A program made the translations under genes and the position numbers. Below are positions 33,131 through 41,789 of a stretch of DNA of 64,000 nucleotides, piece by piece (positions within the stretch are counted from its first letter, which is position 1; each line of letters opens with the position of its first letter). Source of the stretch: Flexivirga alba (lineage in GTDB: Bacteria > Actinomycetota > Actinomycetes > Actinomycetales > Dermatophilaceae). The stretch covers positions 1,240,001 to 1,304,000 of the forward strand of contig NZ_JBHSWH010000001.1 in the NCBI RefSeq assembly GCF_042661025.1, given 5' to 3'. Below the pieces are notes generated by a model. It made no database searches, was not told the DNA's origin, and saw only the letters and a list, made by a program, of their open reading frames with translations.

Positions 33131-33505
33131 ATGCCACGTTTCATGGGATTCGTCCGGATGGAAGAGAACGTCGGTATGCCGCCGAAGGTACTGTTCGATG
33201 CGATGGACGAATACATCGGTAAGCAGACCGCCAAGGGCGCATTCCTTGACGGCGGAGGCCTTTTCGGCAGCGAGGACGCGGTGAACTTCATCTCCCGCAA
33301 GGGTGAGGTCAGCCGGGTCGACGGCCCGTATGCCGAAGCCAAGGAGGTCGTCGGCGGGTGGGCGATCACGCAGTACGACAGCCTGGAGGAGGCCATCGCC
33401 GAGCAGCAGGAGTTCGCCGAGCTCCACGCGAAGTACTGGCCCGAGGTGACCGTGATCTCGACCATGCGGCAGATCTCGGACGGCCCGGAGGTCCCGGAGG
33501 CCTGA
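33131..33505 (+). CDS. YCII/DGPF-domain protein
   Basis: 124 residues with AGGAGAG before the ATG. The core motif VDGPYAEAKEVVGGWAI is the DGPF signature of the YCII-related fold. Genes of this family sit beside ECF42-type sigma factors, and one follows here at 33626. Their role is unknown, although YciI-like enzymes can act on small halogenated or lactone substrates. In similar pairs the DGPF gene is a sigma-factor target. Confidence 0.88.
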   Translation: MPRFMGFVRMEENVGMPPKVLFDAMDEYIGKQTAKGAFLDGGGLFGSEDAVNFISRKGEVSRVDGPYAEAKEVVGGWAITQYDSLEEAIAEQQEFAELHAKYWPEVTVISTMRQISDGPEVPEA

Positions 33506-33537
33506 GCAGCCCGGTCATTACGCTGGCCTGCTGCGGC

Positions 33538-33590
33538 GTGAGCAAAGCTGCTGGGCAGGCGCTTGGCGCCTGACCAGCAACTTTGCTCAC
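33538..33590. repeat. 53-base near-perfect palindrome (25-bp stem, 3-base loop)
   Basis: Arms at 33538-33562 and 33566-33590 pair at 23 of 25 positions around the loop TTG. The outer end is GTGAGCAAAG and the inner end is CAGGCGC. It lies between the DGPF gene and the ECF42 sigma gene. It is far longer than the other hairpins here, so it may be a REP/MITE-like element or a very stable terminator. Confidence 0.8.
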
Positions 33591-33625
33591 ATCCGTACCT
33601 GTTCTATTTCTGATTCACTGCTCTG

Positions 33626-34894
33626 GTGCCGGCGCAGACAAGGGCGAAAGATCCGAACGAGGCAATCGTCGCCGCGTGGCGGGCCGAATCGGCCCGCCTC
33701 GTCGGCGCCCTCACCCGTATGACGCGAGACGTCGCGCTGGCCGAAGACCTCGCGCAGGATGCGCTCGTGGCCGCGCTCGAACAGTGGCCCACTGCCGGCA
33801 TACCGGACAACCCGGGTGCCTGGCTGATGACGACCGCGAAGCGGCGCGCCATCGATCATTTTCGGCGCGCCGACGTCCTGCGTCGCAAGGTCGCCGAGCT
33901 CGAGCACGCCGGTGGGAGAGAGGAGCCGCAGATGCCCGACATCGAAGCTCAGCTCGATCACATCGAGGACGACGTCCTGCGCCTCATCTTCCTGTCCTGC
34001 CACCCGTCCCTCACTGCCGAATCGCGGGCGGCGCTCACCCTCCGACTGGTCGGCGGGCTCACCACGGCCGAGATCGCCCGCGGCTTCCTGACCACCGAAT
34101 CCACTATGGGACAACGTATTTCGCGAGCCAAGAAGACGTTGGCGCAGGCGCACGCCGAGTTCGAGCTGCCGACCGGGCAGGACCGGATCGACCGCCTCGA
34201 CGACGTTATGGCCGTGATCTACCTGATCTTCAACGAGGGGTATGCCGCCACGGCGGGCAAGGACTGGATGCGGCCCGATCTGGCGAACGAGGCGATGCGG
34301 CTCGCCCGCATGCTGGCCGACCTTGCGCCCGAAGAGCCCGAGGTCCTTGGCCTCCAGGCGCTGCTGGAGCTGCAGGGTTCGCGGATGCCCGCCCGGCTCG
34401 AAAATGACGGCACACCAGTCCTGTTGGAGGCCCAGGACCGGAAGCGCTGGGACCAGTTGCTGATTCGGCGGGGCGCGGCGGCCCTGCAGCAGGCCGAGCG
34501 CCTCGCCGCGCGCGGAAAACCGGTGGGGCGGTACTTCCTGCAGGCGTCGATCGCCGCGCAGCACGCCCGTGCTGCCCGCGCCGAGGACACGGACTGGCAG
34601 CGGATCGCGGCGATGTATGACGTCCTCGCCGAAGTGGCGCCAGGCCCGGTCGTCGAGGTGAATCGTGCTGTCGCGCACGGGCGTGCGTTCGGACCGGACG
34701 CCGGTCTGGCCGTGCTGGACGCGCTGCCAGCGGGCGCGCTGAGCGAATCACCGCTCGTACCAAGCGTTCGCGGCGATCTGCTCGAACGGGCGGGGCGCCA
34801 TACCCAAGCGCGAGCTGCGTTCACCGAGGCGGCGGCGCTCACCAAGAACGAGAGCGAGCGGGCCATCCTGCGCCGTCGGGCCGAAAAGAACTGA
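33626..34894 (+). CDS. ECF42-type RNA polymerase sigma factor (DUF6596)
   Basis: 422 residues from a GTG at 33626 with no ribosome site, possibly leaderless. Sigma-2 spans about 14-85 (RLVGALTRMTRDVALAEDLAQDALVAALEQW) and sigma-4 about 110-165 (LTLRLVGGLTTAEIARGFLTTESTMGQRISRAKKTL). A C-terminal extension of about 240 residues follows with TPR-like helices, the hallmark of the ECF42 group. These factors are linked to DGPF genes, as here, and appear to be controlled through the extension rather than a separate anti-sigma factor. Confidence 0.9.
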   Translation: MPAQTRAKDPNEAIVAAWRAESARLVGALTRMTRDVALAEDLAQDALVAALEQWPTAGIPDNPGAWLMTTAKRRAIDHFRRADVLRRKVAELEHAGGREEPQMPDIEAQLDHIEDDVLRLIFLSCHPSLTAESRAALTLRLVGGLTTAEIARGFLTTESTMGQRISRAKKTLAQAHAEFELPTGQDRIDRLDDVMAVIYLIFNEGYAATAGKDWMRPDLANEAMRLARMLADLAPEEPEVLGLQALLELQGSRMPARLENDGTPVLLEAQDRKRWDQLLIRRGAAALQQAERLAARGKPVGRYFLQASIAAQHARAARAEDTDWQRIAAMYDVLAEVAPGPVVEVNRAVAHGRAFGPDAGLAVLDALPAGALSESPLVPSVRGDLLERAGRHTQARAAFTEAAALTKNESERAILRRRAEKN

Positions 34895-34900
34895 AGAGTC

Positions 34901-34915
34901 GGCGCTCGCAGCGCC
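34901..34915. terminator. Short hairpin after the sigma-factor gene
   Basis: GGCGCT-CGC-AGCGCC six base pairs after the stop at 34894, followed by a short T-containing stretch. Weak terminator; the downstream hydrolase starts at 34931, so readthrough is possible. Confidence 0.4.
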
Positions 34916-34930
34916 GTTCCGTCATACACA

Positions 34931-35881
34931 ATGAGCGGCATCATGAACGCTGACACCTTCACCCTGAGCCGCCCCGACGGCGCGACGATTCACGCCTACC
35001 GCTGGATGCCCGACGGTGAGCCGACCGCGATCGTGCAGATCGCGCACGGCATGGCCGAACACGCCGGCCGATACGAACGATTCGCGCAAGCGCTGACTGG
35101 CGCCGGGTACGCAGTGTATGCCGAGGACCATCGGGGTCATGGCCGCACCGGCGAAGCGGCAACGCTCGGCTACTTCGCCGATGACGATGGCTGGAGCAAG
35201 GTCGTCGAGGACATGGACGCGGTGACCCAGCACGCCGTCGCCGCACACCCGGGGCTGCCCGTCGTGTTGTTCGGCCACAGCATGGGCTCGTTCCTGACGC
35301 GCGATTACGCGGTGCGTCACGGCGGCGACCTGAGCGCGGTCGTCGTCTGCGGCACGGCAGGTGATCCGGGCATGCTGGGGAAGGCCGGCGCGATGATTGC
35401 CGGCGTCGAGTCGCGCGTGCGTGGACGTCGCCATCCGAGCGCGTTGATGAACAAGCTCACCTTCGGGTCCTACAACGCCGCCTTCAAGCCGACGCGCACC
35501 GACTTCGACTGGCTCTCGCGCGATAACGCCGAAGTCGACAAGTACATCGCCGATCCACTGTGCGGATTCGTATGCACCTCAGGGTTTTACGGTGATCTGC
35601 TGGGCGGCCTGGCGATGGTCAACAGTGACGACGTGGTGGCCGGACTCCCAGCCGAGCTGCCGATGCTGGTCATCTCGGGCACGCAGGATCCGGTGGCCGG
35701 CAAGCAGGCGTCGGGCGTGAACGCGGTCGCAGATCAGCTGCGGTGGTCCGGGGTGGCCGACCTGACGGTGAAGCTCTACCCCGAAGCCAGGCACGAGTTG
35801 CTCAACGAGAGCAATCGGGACGAGGTCACCACCGACGTGCTGGCCTGGATTGCGCAGCGGCTGGGGCGTAGCGGTTTCTAA
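34931..35881 (+). CDS. Alpha/beta hydrolase (monoacylglycerol lipase-like)
   Basis: 316 residues; ATGs at 34931 and 34943 are both possible. The serine hydrolase triad is present: nucleophile elbow GHSMGS near residue 117, Asp in VISGTQDPV near 256, and His in PEARHELLNE near 285. The entry IVQIAHGMAEHAGRYERFA is that of the lysophospholipase/monoacylglycerol lipase subfamily. It converges with a TetR gene, overlapping it by four bases. Cytoplasmic; the natural ester is unknown. Confidence 0.88.
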   Translation: MSGIMNADTFTLSRPDGATIHAYRWMPDGEPTAIVQIAHGMAEHAGRYERFAQALTGAGYAVYAEDHRGHGRTGEAATLGYFADDDGWSKVVEDMDAVTQHAVAAHPGLPVVLFGHSMGSFLTRDYAVRHGGDLSAVVVCGTAGDPGMLGKAGAMIAGVESRVRGRRHPSALMNKLTFGSYNAAFKPTRTDFDWLSRDNAEVDKYIADPLCGFVCTSGFYGDLLGGLAMVNSDDVVAGLPAELPMLVISGTQDPVAGKQASGVNAVADQLRWSGVADLTVKLYPEARHELLNESNRDEVTTDVLAWIAQRLGRSGF

Positions 35882-36450
35882 CCGAGTGCGGCGCTCGCCG
35901 CGCGCAACGCCTCCAGAGCCCTCGAGATGTATGGCGTCAGCTCCGGCTCACCCTCGGCGTTCAGCCACTCGTCGAACCCGCGCTTGAAGGCGAGGACACC
36001 GAGCTCGGCGGCGAGCTGGGCGTGCAGGTCCGGCGCACCACGTACGACCAAGGCATCGGTCATCGCCGCGGCCAGGCCGACGCTTTTGAGCGAATCGCGT
36101 TCCTGCAACTCGGCATTGGCCGCAACGGCTGCCTTGATGCGCGGACCGATCTCGCGGTTCATCGGCCCCATCATCGAGGCGGCACGCTGCAGTCCGGCAG
36201 CCACCGCCTCGAGTGGTGTCGCCGTGGCGGGAGCGTCGGCAATGCCCTCGGTGAGGAGTTCGCCGAGCGCTGCCTGACCCGCGACCAGCAGCTCGCGCTT
36301 GTCGGGGAAGTGGCGGAAGAACGTGCTCTTGGCGACCCCGGCGCGCTCGGCGATCTGTGTGACGGTCGTGGCGTCATACCCCTGCTCGGTGAAGAGGTCG
36401 ACGGCTGCCAGCACGAGCCTCTCGCGTGCTCCCGGTTCCCAACGTGCCAT
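35878..36450 (-). CDS. TetR/AcrR family regulator
   Basis: 190 residues. HTH at about 8-55: RERLVLAAVDLFTEQGYDATTVTQIAERAGVAKSTFFRHFPDKREL, a textbook TetR motif. It faces the NAD-dependent epimerase gene at 36537 across two palindromes (36464-36518), so a direct repressor-target pair is likely. The 3' end overlaps the alpha/beta hydrolase gene by four bases in convergent orientation. Confidence 0.9.
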   Translation of the reverse strand: MARWEPGARERLVLAAVDLFTEQGYDATTVTQIAERAGVAKSTFFRHFPDKRELLVAGQAALGELLTEGIADAPATATPLEAVAAGLQRAASMMGPMNREIGPRIKAAVAANAELQERDSLKSVGLAAAMTDALVVRGAPDLHAQLAAELGVLAFKRGFDEWLNAEGEPELTPYISRALEALRAASAALG

Positions 36451-36463
36451 CCCGCCATCCTAG

Positions 36464-36518
36464 GTGATGGGACAAGAGTCTCATCACTTTGCTACGGCGA
36501 TGGGACAAAGGTCTCATC
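36464..36518. promoter_or_regulatory. Tandem TetR operators between the TetR and epimerase genes
   Basis: Two copies of GATGGGAC-N4-GTCTCATC, at about 36464-36487 (with one extra pair at each end) and 36499-36518, centres 33 bases apart. Seven of eight arm positions are symmetric and the copies are nearly identical. They sit between divergent starts, the expected place for a TetR dimer pair. Confidence 0.75.
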
Positions 36519-36536
36519 ACCATCGAGGGAGCATCA

Positions 36537-37418
36537 ATGCACGTTTTCATCACCGGCGGCACCGGCCTGATCGGTAGCGCAGTCGTCGCCGAACTGCTCG
36601 CGGGCGGCCACACCGTCCTCGGGCTCGCCCGATCCGACGCATCCGCGGCGGCCCTCGAAGGGGCCGGCGCCGAGGTCCGGCGCGGCGGGCTCGCCGATCT
36701 GGACACGCTGCGCGCCGGCGCGGACACGACGGATGGCGTCATACATCTCGCGTTCGGCAACGACTTCAGCAGCCAAGAAGCACTTGCGGCGAACATCGCC
36801 GAAGAGGGCGCCGCGCTCGCCGCGCTCGGCGAGACACTCGTCGGCAGCGATCGGCCGCTCGTCACCGTGTCCGGCACTCCCGCCGCACCCGGCCGCGCCT
36901 CGACCGAGGCAGACCCGCTCCCGACGGACGGTCCGGTGGCCGGCCGAAGCCGCTCTGTCGCGGCGGTTCTCGATCTCGCAGCACAGGGCGTTCGTACCGC
37001 AAGTGTCCGGCTACCCCGGACCGTTCACAACAACGGCACCGGTGGTTTCGCCGGACTGTTGACCAACATCGCCCGGCAAAGCGGAGTGTCCGGTTACCCA
37101 GGCGACGGCACCCAGCGCTGGCCCGCCGTCCATGCACTCGACGCAGCCGTGCTCTTCCGTCTCGTGCTGGAGAAGGCACCTGCGGGCGCCGCGTGGCACG
37201 CCGTGGCCGACGAAGGCGATGCTGTGCGGGACATCGCGGCCGTCATCGGCCGTCGGCTGAACCTGCCGGTCGAGACCGTGCCCGAAGCGACCTACGGTCC
37301 GCTCGGTCAGGTCTTTGCAACCGACCAACCGGCATCCAGTGCGCTCACCCGCGAGAAGCTCGGCTGGGAACCGGCGCACGCGAGCCTGCTCGCTGATCTG
37401 GAGAACATCCAGCCCTGA
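36537..37418 (+). CDS. NAD(P)-dependent epimerase/SDR (atypical)
   Basis: 293 residues from the ATG at 36537, with GAGGGAG upstream. FITGGTGLIGSAVVAELLAGGH carries the atypical SDR nucleotide motif G-G-T-G-x-I-G, and LARSDASAAALEGAGAEVRRGGLADLD continues the family pattern. The conserved Tyr-x3-Lys is not obvious, so activity may differ from classical SDRs. It faces its likely TetR regulator. Confidence 0.86.
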   Translation: MHVFITGGTGLIGSAVVAELLAGGHTVLGLARSDASAAALEGAGAEVRRGGLADLDTLRAGADTTDGVIHLAFGNDFSSQEALAANIAEEGAALAALGETLVGSDRPLVTVSGTPAAPGRASTEADPLPTDGPVAGRSRSVAAVLDLAAQGVRTASVRLPRTVHNNGTGGFAGLLTNIARQSGVSGYPGDGTQRWPAVHALDAAVLFRLVLEKAPAGAAWHAVADEGDAVRDIAAVIGRRLNLPVETVPEATYGPLGQVFATDQPASSALTREKLGWEPAHASLLADLENIQP

Positions 37419-37420
37419 CA

Positions 37421-37445
37421 GAAGAGGTTTGACTCAGACCTCTTC
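37421..37445. terminator. Hairpin between convergent epimerase and TPP-enzyme genes
   Basis: GAAGAGGT/ACCTCTTC, eight perfect pairs with a nine-base loop, just after the epimerase stop and overlapping the stop of the TPP-enzyme gene. Likely a shared terminator. Confidence 0.5.
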
Positions 37446-39086
37446 GGCGTACCAGAGCCGTCGGTATGGCGTGCTCAGCACCTGGCGGGTGATCCGCGCG
37501 TCGATCACGGTTGGCCGCGGGTGTGCGGCATACGCGGCGATCGCTTGCGAGAGTTCCTCGGTCGTGGTCGCCAGCGCACCCTCGCCGCCGAGCGCTCGAG
37601 CGACGTTGCCGAGGTCGCGTGAGGGGATCAAGGACAAGTCCTCGCGCAGGCCCGAAACCTTGGACTTGTGGAACTCGGCGCCGAGGCCTTCGTCATTCAT
37701 CACCACCACGAGCATCGGCCAGCCGTAGCGACAAGCGGTCTCGAACTCGGCCAGATGCATGATGAAGCTGGCGTCGCCCTCGACGACCGCCGTCGGGCGG
37801 TTTCCGGTGCCGACCACCCAGCCCATGGTGATGAGCGGCGCCTGACCGATCGCACCGAACATCCCGTAGTTGCTGACGATTCGGCGCGGGCGGTCGAAGA
37901 GCATCGTGCCGAAGTCGGTCTGATGTCCGCTGCCGAGCACGATCGGTATGTCGGTGGGCAGTGCCGCATCGATCGTGCGGATCGCCTGCCGGGGATCGAG
38001 ACGCCCGGGCTCCTGGACGTAGTCGATCGGTTCTGTGCCGACCGCACCGAGTGTGCGTGCGACCTCGGCGCTCTGGAAGACCTCGTCGGGTCGGCCGATC
38101 GCGGACAGTTCTTCGTTCAGTGCCTGCAGGGTGACGCGCGCATCACCCTGCAGGTAGCAGTCGGCGAGCCGACCGGTACCCATGACGACGCTCGGCGCAT
38201 TGTCGAGGTGGATGTACTTCGCCTCCGGGTAGAGGTAGCCGTATTCGGTCGTGTAGTGGTTGAGGCTGGCGCCGACAGCGATGACACAATCTGCTTCCTG
38301 CATCAGCTCCTGCGCGGTCTTGGATCCGTAGAGGCCGGAGATGCCGGCGTGGAAATCCGTCGCGCCGCGCAGCCACAATTTCGTCTGCAGTGTCGTGGCG
38401 AGGATGCCGCCACTGAGATCAAGAAGCTGGAGAACGGCCTCACCGGCATCGGCGTCCCGCGCTCCGCGACCGGCGATCACGACGACCTTGCGGCTGCCGG
38501 CGATCATCCGCGCGGCCTTCGTCACGAGGTCAGCAGGAGCGGAAAGTCTTGTGGTGTCTATCAATTCGCTGGACGGGACGTATTCGTCTCCGCCCGTGAA
38601 CTCCTCCTTCTGGGTGTCCATCGGAGCGCTGAGGAGCACCGGCGTATGCCGGGTGCGTGCCACGTAGAACGCGCGGCTGACCGCGGACTGGGCGCTCTCG
38701 CCCTTGGCGACGCGGATGAACTCGCTCTCCGTGGCGTGCGCGAAGCGACGCTGATCCAAGTATTGAACGGCCGACTCGTCCCCGAGCGGGACCTCTCCGC
38801 AGAACGCGACGACCGAGGAGCCGGCCCGGCTCGCGGCAAGCAGGGACGTGGCGAGCTGGGAGACGCCCGGTCCGCTGGTCGCAGTCACGACTCCCGGTCG
38901 GCCGGCCGCGCGGGACCAACCGTCCGCCATACCGAGTCCGCAGCCTTCGTGGCGCACCTCGTACAACCGGGCACCGCGCTCCGCCATGGCGTTCATCCAG
39001 TGCATGTTGGCGTCGCCCATCATGCCGAAGACATCGGTGGTGCCTTCGGCGATGAATGCGTCGGCGAGCGCTTCGTAGACCTTCAT
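37434..39086 (-). CDS. Thiamine pyrophosphate enzyme (acetolactate synthase / benzoylformate decarboxylase-like)
   Basis: 550 residues, the usual length for this family. N-terminal PYR domain with the catalytic Glu47 in VRHEGCG, a central domain with VVVIAGRGARDADAG, and a C-terminal PP domain with VVEGDAS...NDEG: Glu436-Gly437-Asp438 and Asn464-Asp465 form the Mg-TPP motif. It starts at 39086 and overlaps the LigJ-like gene by four bases, so it is cotranscribed with LigJ, the aldolase and CoxG. The sequence alone cannot tell decarboxylase from carboligase. In this context it may decarboxylate or ligate a 2-oxo acid from ring cleavage. Confidence 0.87.
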   Translation of the reverse strand: MKVYEALADAFIAEGTTDVFGMMGDANMHWMNAMAERGARLYEVRHEGCGLGMADGWSRAAGRPGVVTATSGPGVSQLATSLLAASRAGSSVVAFCGEVPLGDESAVQYLDQRRFAHATESEFIRVAKGESAQSAVSRAFYVARTRHTPVLLSAPMDTQKEEFTGGDEYVPSSELIDTTRLSAPADLVTKAARMIAGSRKVVVIAGRGARDADAGEAVLQLLDLSGGILATTLQTKLWLRGATDFHAGISGLYGSKTAQELMQEADCVIAVGASLNHYTTEYGYLYPEAKYIHLDNAPSVVMGTGRLADCYLQGDARVTLQALNEELSAIGRPDEVFQSAEVARTLGAVGTEPIDYVQEPGRLDPRQAIRTIDAALPTDIPIVLGSGHQTDFGTMLFDRPRRIVSNYGMFGAIGQAPLITMGWVVGTGNRPTAVVEGDASFIMHLAEFETACRYGWPMLVVVMNDEGLGAEFHKSKVSGLREDLSLIPSRDLGNVARALGGEGALATTTEELSQAIAAYAAHPRPTVIDARITRQVLSTPYRRLWYAEEV

Positions 39087-40135
39087 GCGTTGCTCCGTTC
39101 GGTTGATGCGGCCGTGAGTCCGGCTCGGGACAGCGCCTCCGGGAGGCGGCTGAAGACGCGCAGCGCGTTTTCGTGGGTGATCTTGTTTCGTTCAACCGCA
39201 GGCAGATTCGTCGCTTCGAGCAGGAATCCGGTGTCGTCGTAGTGCCGCCCGGTCTCCGGGTTTCGACTGCGTATGGCGCCCACCATCTCCGACGCGAAGA
39301 GGATGTTGGAGGTGGGCACGGTGTGGGTCAGCAGATCCATGCCCGGCTGCCAATAGACGCAGGTGTCGAAGAAGATGTTGTTCCCGACGATCTCCTCGAG
39401 GGGGCGTCGACCCTGGTCCTGCATGGCGCCGCGATACCGGCCCCAGTGATAGGGCACCGCGCCGCCGCCGTGCGGGATGATGACGCGCAATTCGGGGAAC
39501 CGCTCGAACAGATCCGATTGGATCAGCTGCATGAACGCCGTGGTATCGCCGTTGAGGTAGTGCGCGCAGGTGCCGTGCACGGCAGGGTTGCAGGACATCG
39601 AGGAGTGGATCATGGCGGGCACGCCGAGCTCGATCATCTTCTCGTACAAAGGGAAGTAGAGCGGATCGGTGATGGGCGGCGCCTGCCAGTAGCCGTCGGA
39701 CGTGTCGGGGTTGAGGTTGCAGCCCACGAAGCCCAATTCGGCGACGCAGCGCTCCAATTCGGCCACGCTCGCATCGATCGTCGCGCCCGGCGACTGCGGC
39801 AGCTGGCAGACACCGATGAAGTTGGTGGGGTAGAGGTCGCAAACGCGTTTGATCGTGTCGTTCGCCAGCTGGCTCCAGGTCAGGCTGGTCTCCTGATCGC
39901 CGTAGTGGTGCGCCATCTTGCCGGCGATGGGCGAGAAGAGGGTGACGTCGATGTCGCGTTCGCGCTGCAGTTTGAGCTGGCTGCCCTCTAGCGCCTCGCG
40001 TAGTTCGTCGTCACTGACGGTCAGGCCGGCGGCGGACAGATGACGTCCCTCCGAGATTTCGGCTATCTGCCGATCGCGCCAGTCCTTGATCGCAGCGGGC
40101 ACAGTGGTGAAGTGACCGTGACAGTCGATGTACAT
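39083..40135 (-). CDS. ligJ: 4-Oxalomesaconate hydratase-like enzyme (LigJ family)
   Basis: 350 residues from the ATG at 40135; a longer frame reaches into the aldolase region without support. MYIDCHGHF (His6, His8), ERDIDVTLFSPIAGKMAHH, GVCQLPQSPGATID, IIPHGGGAVPYHWGRYRG and FDTCVYWQPGMDLL match Sphingobium LigJ almost block by block. LigJ hydrates 4-oxalomesaconate to 4-carboxy-4-hydroxy-2-oxoadipate, late in protocatechuate 4,5-cleavage. An aldolase gene lies upstream in the same operon. No ring-cleavage dioxygenase, LigC or LigI-equivalent was seen in the window, so the start of the pathway must lie elsewhere or differ. Confidence 0.82.
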   Translation of the reverse strand: MYIDCHGHFTTVPAAIKDWRDRQIAEISEGRHLSAAGLTVSDDELREALEGSQLKLQRERDIDVTLFSPIAGKMAHHYGDQETSLTWSQLANDTIKRVCDLYPTNFIGVCQLPQSPGATIDASVAELERCVAELGFVGCNLNPDTSDGYWQAPPITDPLYFPLYEKMIELGVPAMIHSSMSCNPAVHGTCAHYLNGDTTAFMQLIQSDLFERFPELRVIIPHGGGAVPYHWGRYRGAMQDQGRRPLEEIVGNNIFFDTCVYWQPGMDLLTHTVPTSNILFASEMVGAIRSRNPETGRHYDDTGFLLEATNLPAVERNKITHENALRVFSRLPEALSRAGLTAASTERSNA

Positions 40136-40155
40136 GCAGTCTCCGTGATTGGCAG

Positions 40156-41022
40156 TTAGTTGACGTCGATGTTCGGCCGGTCGCGTTCGGACAGTTGCCG
40201 AGCGACCTCGAGACCGGGGTACGTGACGACCGGTGCGGTCATTAGGAAGCGATATCCGTCGGCCAGGGCGCGTTCGGCGTTGGCGGCAGTGACGTGGGGA
40301 TGCCCAACGGCGACACCGTGTTTCGCGCAGGCGGTGAGCACGCGCTCCTTGTGAGCCAGGACTGTCGGATGCTCGAACTGACGGGGCACACCGAGCTCTT
40401 GGCTGAGGTCGCCCTCGCCGATCAGGACGAGCCCGATACCCGGGACCTGCTCGAGTATGTCGTCGAGGTTCTCGATGCCGGCGCGGTCCTCGATCATGAT
40501 GACGACCAGGATCTCGCCGTCGTCGTCGAGCGACCAGACTCCGGCCCGTCGGTAGTACTCGTCGAGAGGCACGCCCCAATAGCGGGCCGCCGCGACCGGG
40601 CTGTCGCCGCGCTGGCCGGCCGGTCCGTGCTGGTCAACTCCCGGATACCGGCACGCCGCAACGGCATTCGCGGCTTCCTCGACGGACGTGATGTGCGGCC
40701 AGACGATGCCGTAGGCACCCAGGTCGAGAGCTTGTTTGGCGTGCCACTGGGCGCGCTCGCTGCCGTTGGGTGGGATGCGTACCAGCGGCGTGATGGCCGG
40801 TGCCGGCCCGCCAGCTTCCAGGATGGTGCGGCGATTCAGTAGGTACTGGAACGCGTTTCGTAGCTCGGGGACGTCCCACGGCTTGTGCTCGGCCTCGAAC
40901 AGAACGGCGTCATACGACGTGGTCGACAGGTCCAGTGCGGCATTGGCGTTCGGCGCACAGAAGCTGGCGAAGACCCGCTCACCGCGTTCCAGCCGCCGCG
41001 CGACTCCGTTGAGTTCTGCCAT
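40156..41022 (-). CDS. HpcH/HpaI family aldolase
   Basis: 288 residues from the ATG at 41022, which overlaps the TAA of the CoxG gene (TAATG). The TIM barrel shows FEAEHKPWDVPELRNAFQYLLNRR, PLVRIPPNGSERAQWHAKQALDLGAYGIVWPHITSVEEA and VVIMIEDRAGIENLDDIL, the class II, metal-dependent HpcH/HpaI/citrate lyase beta pattern with acidic metal ligands (the E-D of IMIED). In the LigJ pathway the next step is retro-aldol cleavage to pyruvate and oxaloacetate. Here this aldolase could do that, in place of the RraA-type LigK (inference). Confidence 0.85.
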   Translation of the reverse strand: MAELNGVARRLERGERVFASFCAPNANAALDLSTTSYDAVLFEAEHKPWDVPELRNAFQYLLNRRTILEAGGPAPAITPLVRIPPNGSERAQWHAKQALDLGAYGIVWPHITSVEEAANAVAACRYPGVDQHGPAGQRGDSPVAAARYWGVPLDEYYRRAGVWSLDDDGEILVVIMIEDRAGIENLDDILEQVPGIGLVLIGEGDLSQELGVPRQFEHPTVLAHKERVLTACAKHGVAVGHPHVTAANAERALADGYRFLMTAPVVTYPGLEVARQLSERDRPNIDVN

Positions 41023-41651
41023 TAGTGTTGCCCTTTCGTGCCACGCAGCCGATCCACCAGTTTCGTCCAGGCCTGTCGGACGCGTGCCATGAACGTGAGA
41101 TGTGGCCGGCAGTCGGCCTGAGTGGCGACGGTCGGTGCTGTGTCGGTGAACACGGCGGAGCCAGTGGCAGGTGCGAGGACCGCTGGCTGCGCCGGAACCG
41201 TGCTGAGCGCGAGCTTCGTCGACAGGCACTCGGTGAACTCGCGCGTCATCCGACCGACGACGACGCTCGCGCCCGACGCGATCAGGGTCGCCAGCTTGCC
41301 GTTGATGTCGAGCGCTCCATTGAACTCGACCGCGGATCGGTCCGGGTCTGTTGCACGAACCTCGAAGTTCGCCGAGCCACCGACGCGGGTCGCACCCTGC
41401 TGGTCGGCCCCGGTGATCCGGAGTTGCCCGGTCATCGTGCTGTGGTCGACCTCAAGATCCACCTTCGTCCGGAACTTCACCCGGATGCCGCCGAACTTCA
41501 CGCCGATGGTTGCGTCATAGCTTCCGTCGTCGTGTTGTTCGCCCAGCTGGCAACCGCCGATGCACGATGCGACCGCCTGGGGATCGGAAACGATCTCCCA
41601 GACCCGCTGCGGGCGGCCGTCCACGACGACGCGCTCCTTGACCTCGATCAT
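41022..41651 (-). CDS. CoxG-like SRPBCC protein
   Basis: 209 residues from the ATG at 41651. MIEVKERVVVDGRPQRVWEIVSDPQAVASCIGGCQLGE matches the CoxG/carbon-monoxide dehydrogenase subunit G family (polyketide cyclase-like fold). In molybdenum hydroxylase systems CoxG helps recruit the enzyme to the membrane; free copies are common in aromatic catabolic operons. The C-terminal 60 residues are Ala/Pro-rich followed by a basic helix that may bind the membrane. It is the first gene of the minus-strand operon, behind a TTGT-N3-ACAA box at 41668. Confidence 0.8.
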   Translation of the reverse strand: MIEVKERVVVDGRPQRVWEIVSDPQAVASCIGGCQLGEQHDDGSYDATIGVKFGGIRVKFRTKVDLEVDHSTMTGQLRITGADQQGATRVGGSANFEVRATDPDRSAVEFNGALDINGKLATLIASGASVVVGRMTREFTECLSTKLALSTVPAQPAVLAPATGSAVFTDTAPTVATQADCRPHLTFMARVRQAWTKLVDRLRGTKGQH

Positions 41652-41667
41652 CAAGTCTCCTCGTAGA

Positions 41668-41776
41668 TTGTGTAACAAAATCCGAGGCTAGCAGGTCGGA
41701 ACGATTGACGTAAGTACTCTGCGGCAAGAGGTTGTGCAACGAGCCCGTCTATGATTGAGTTCTAATTGTTCAACAA
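41668..41776. promoter_or_regulatory. Three TTGT-N3-ACAA boxes in the divergent catabolic promoter
   Basis: Sites at 41668-41678 (TTGT-GTA-ACAA), 41732-41742 (TTGT-GCA-ACGA, one mismatch) and 41766-41776 (TTGT-TCA-ACAA) lie between the CoxG gene and the divergent decarboxylase-like gene. The same box occurs twice at 44473-44603. The length and symmetry suit a FadR/GntR-type FCD regulator, and one is encoded in this cluster. Confidence 0.7.
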
Positions 41777-41789
41777 GATTGGAGTGATT

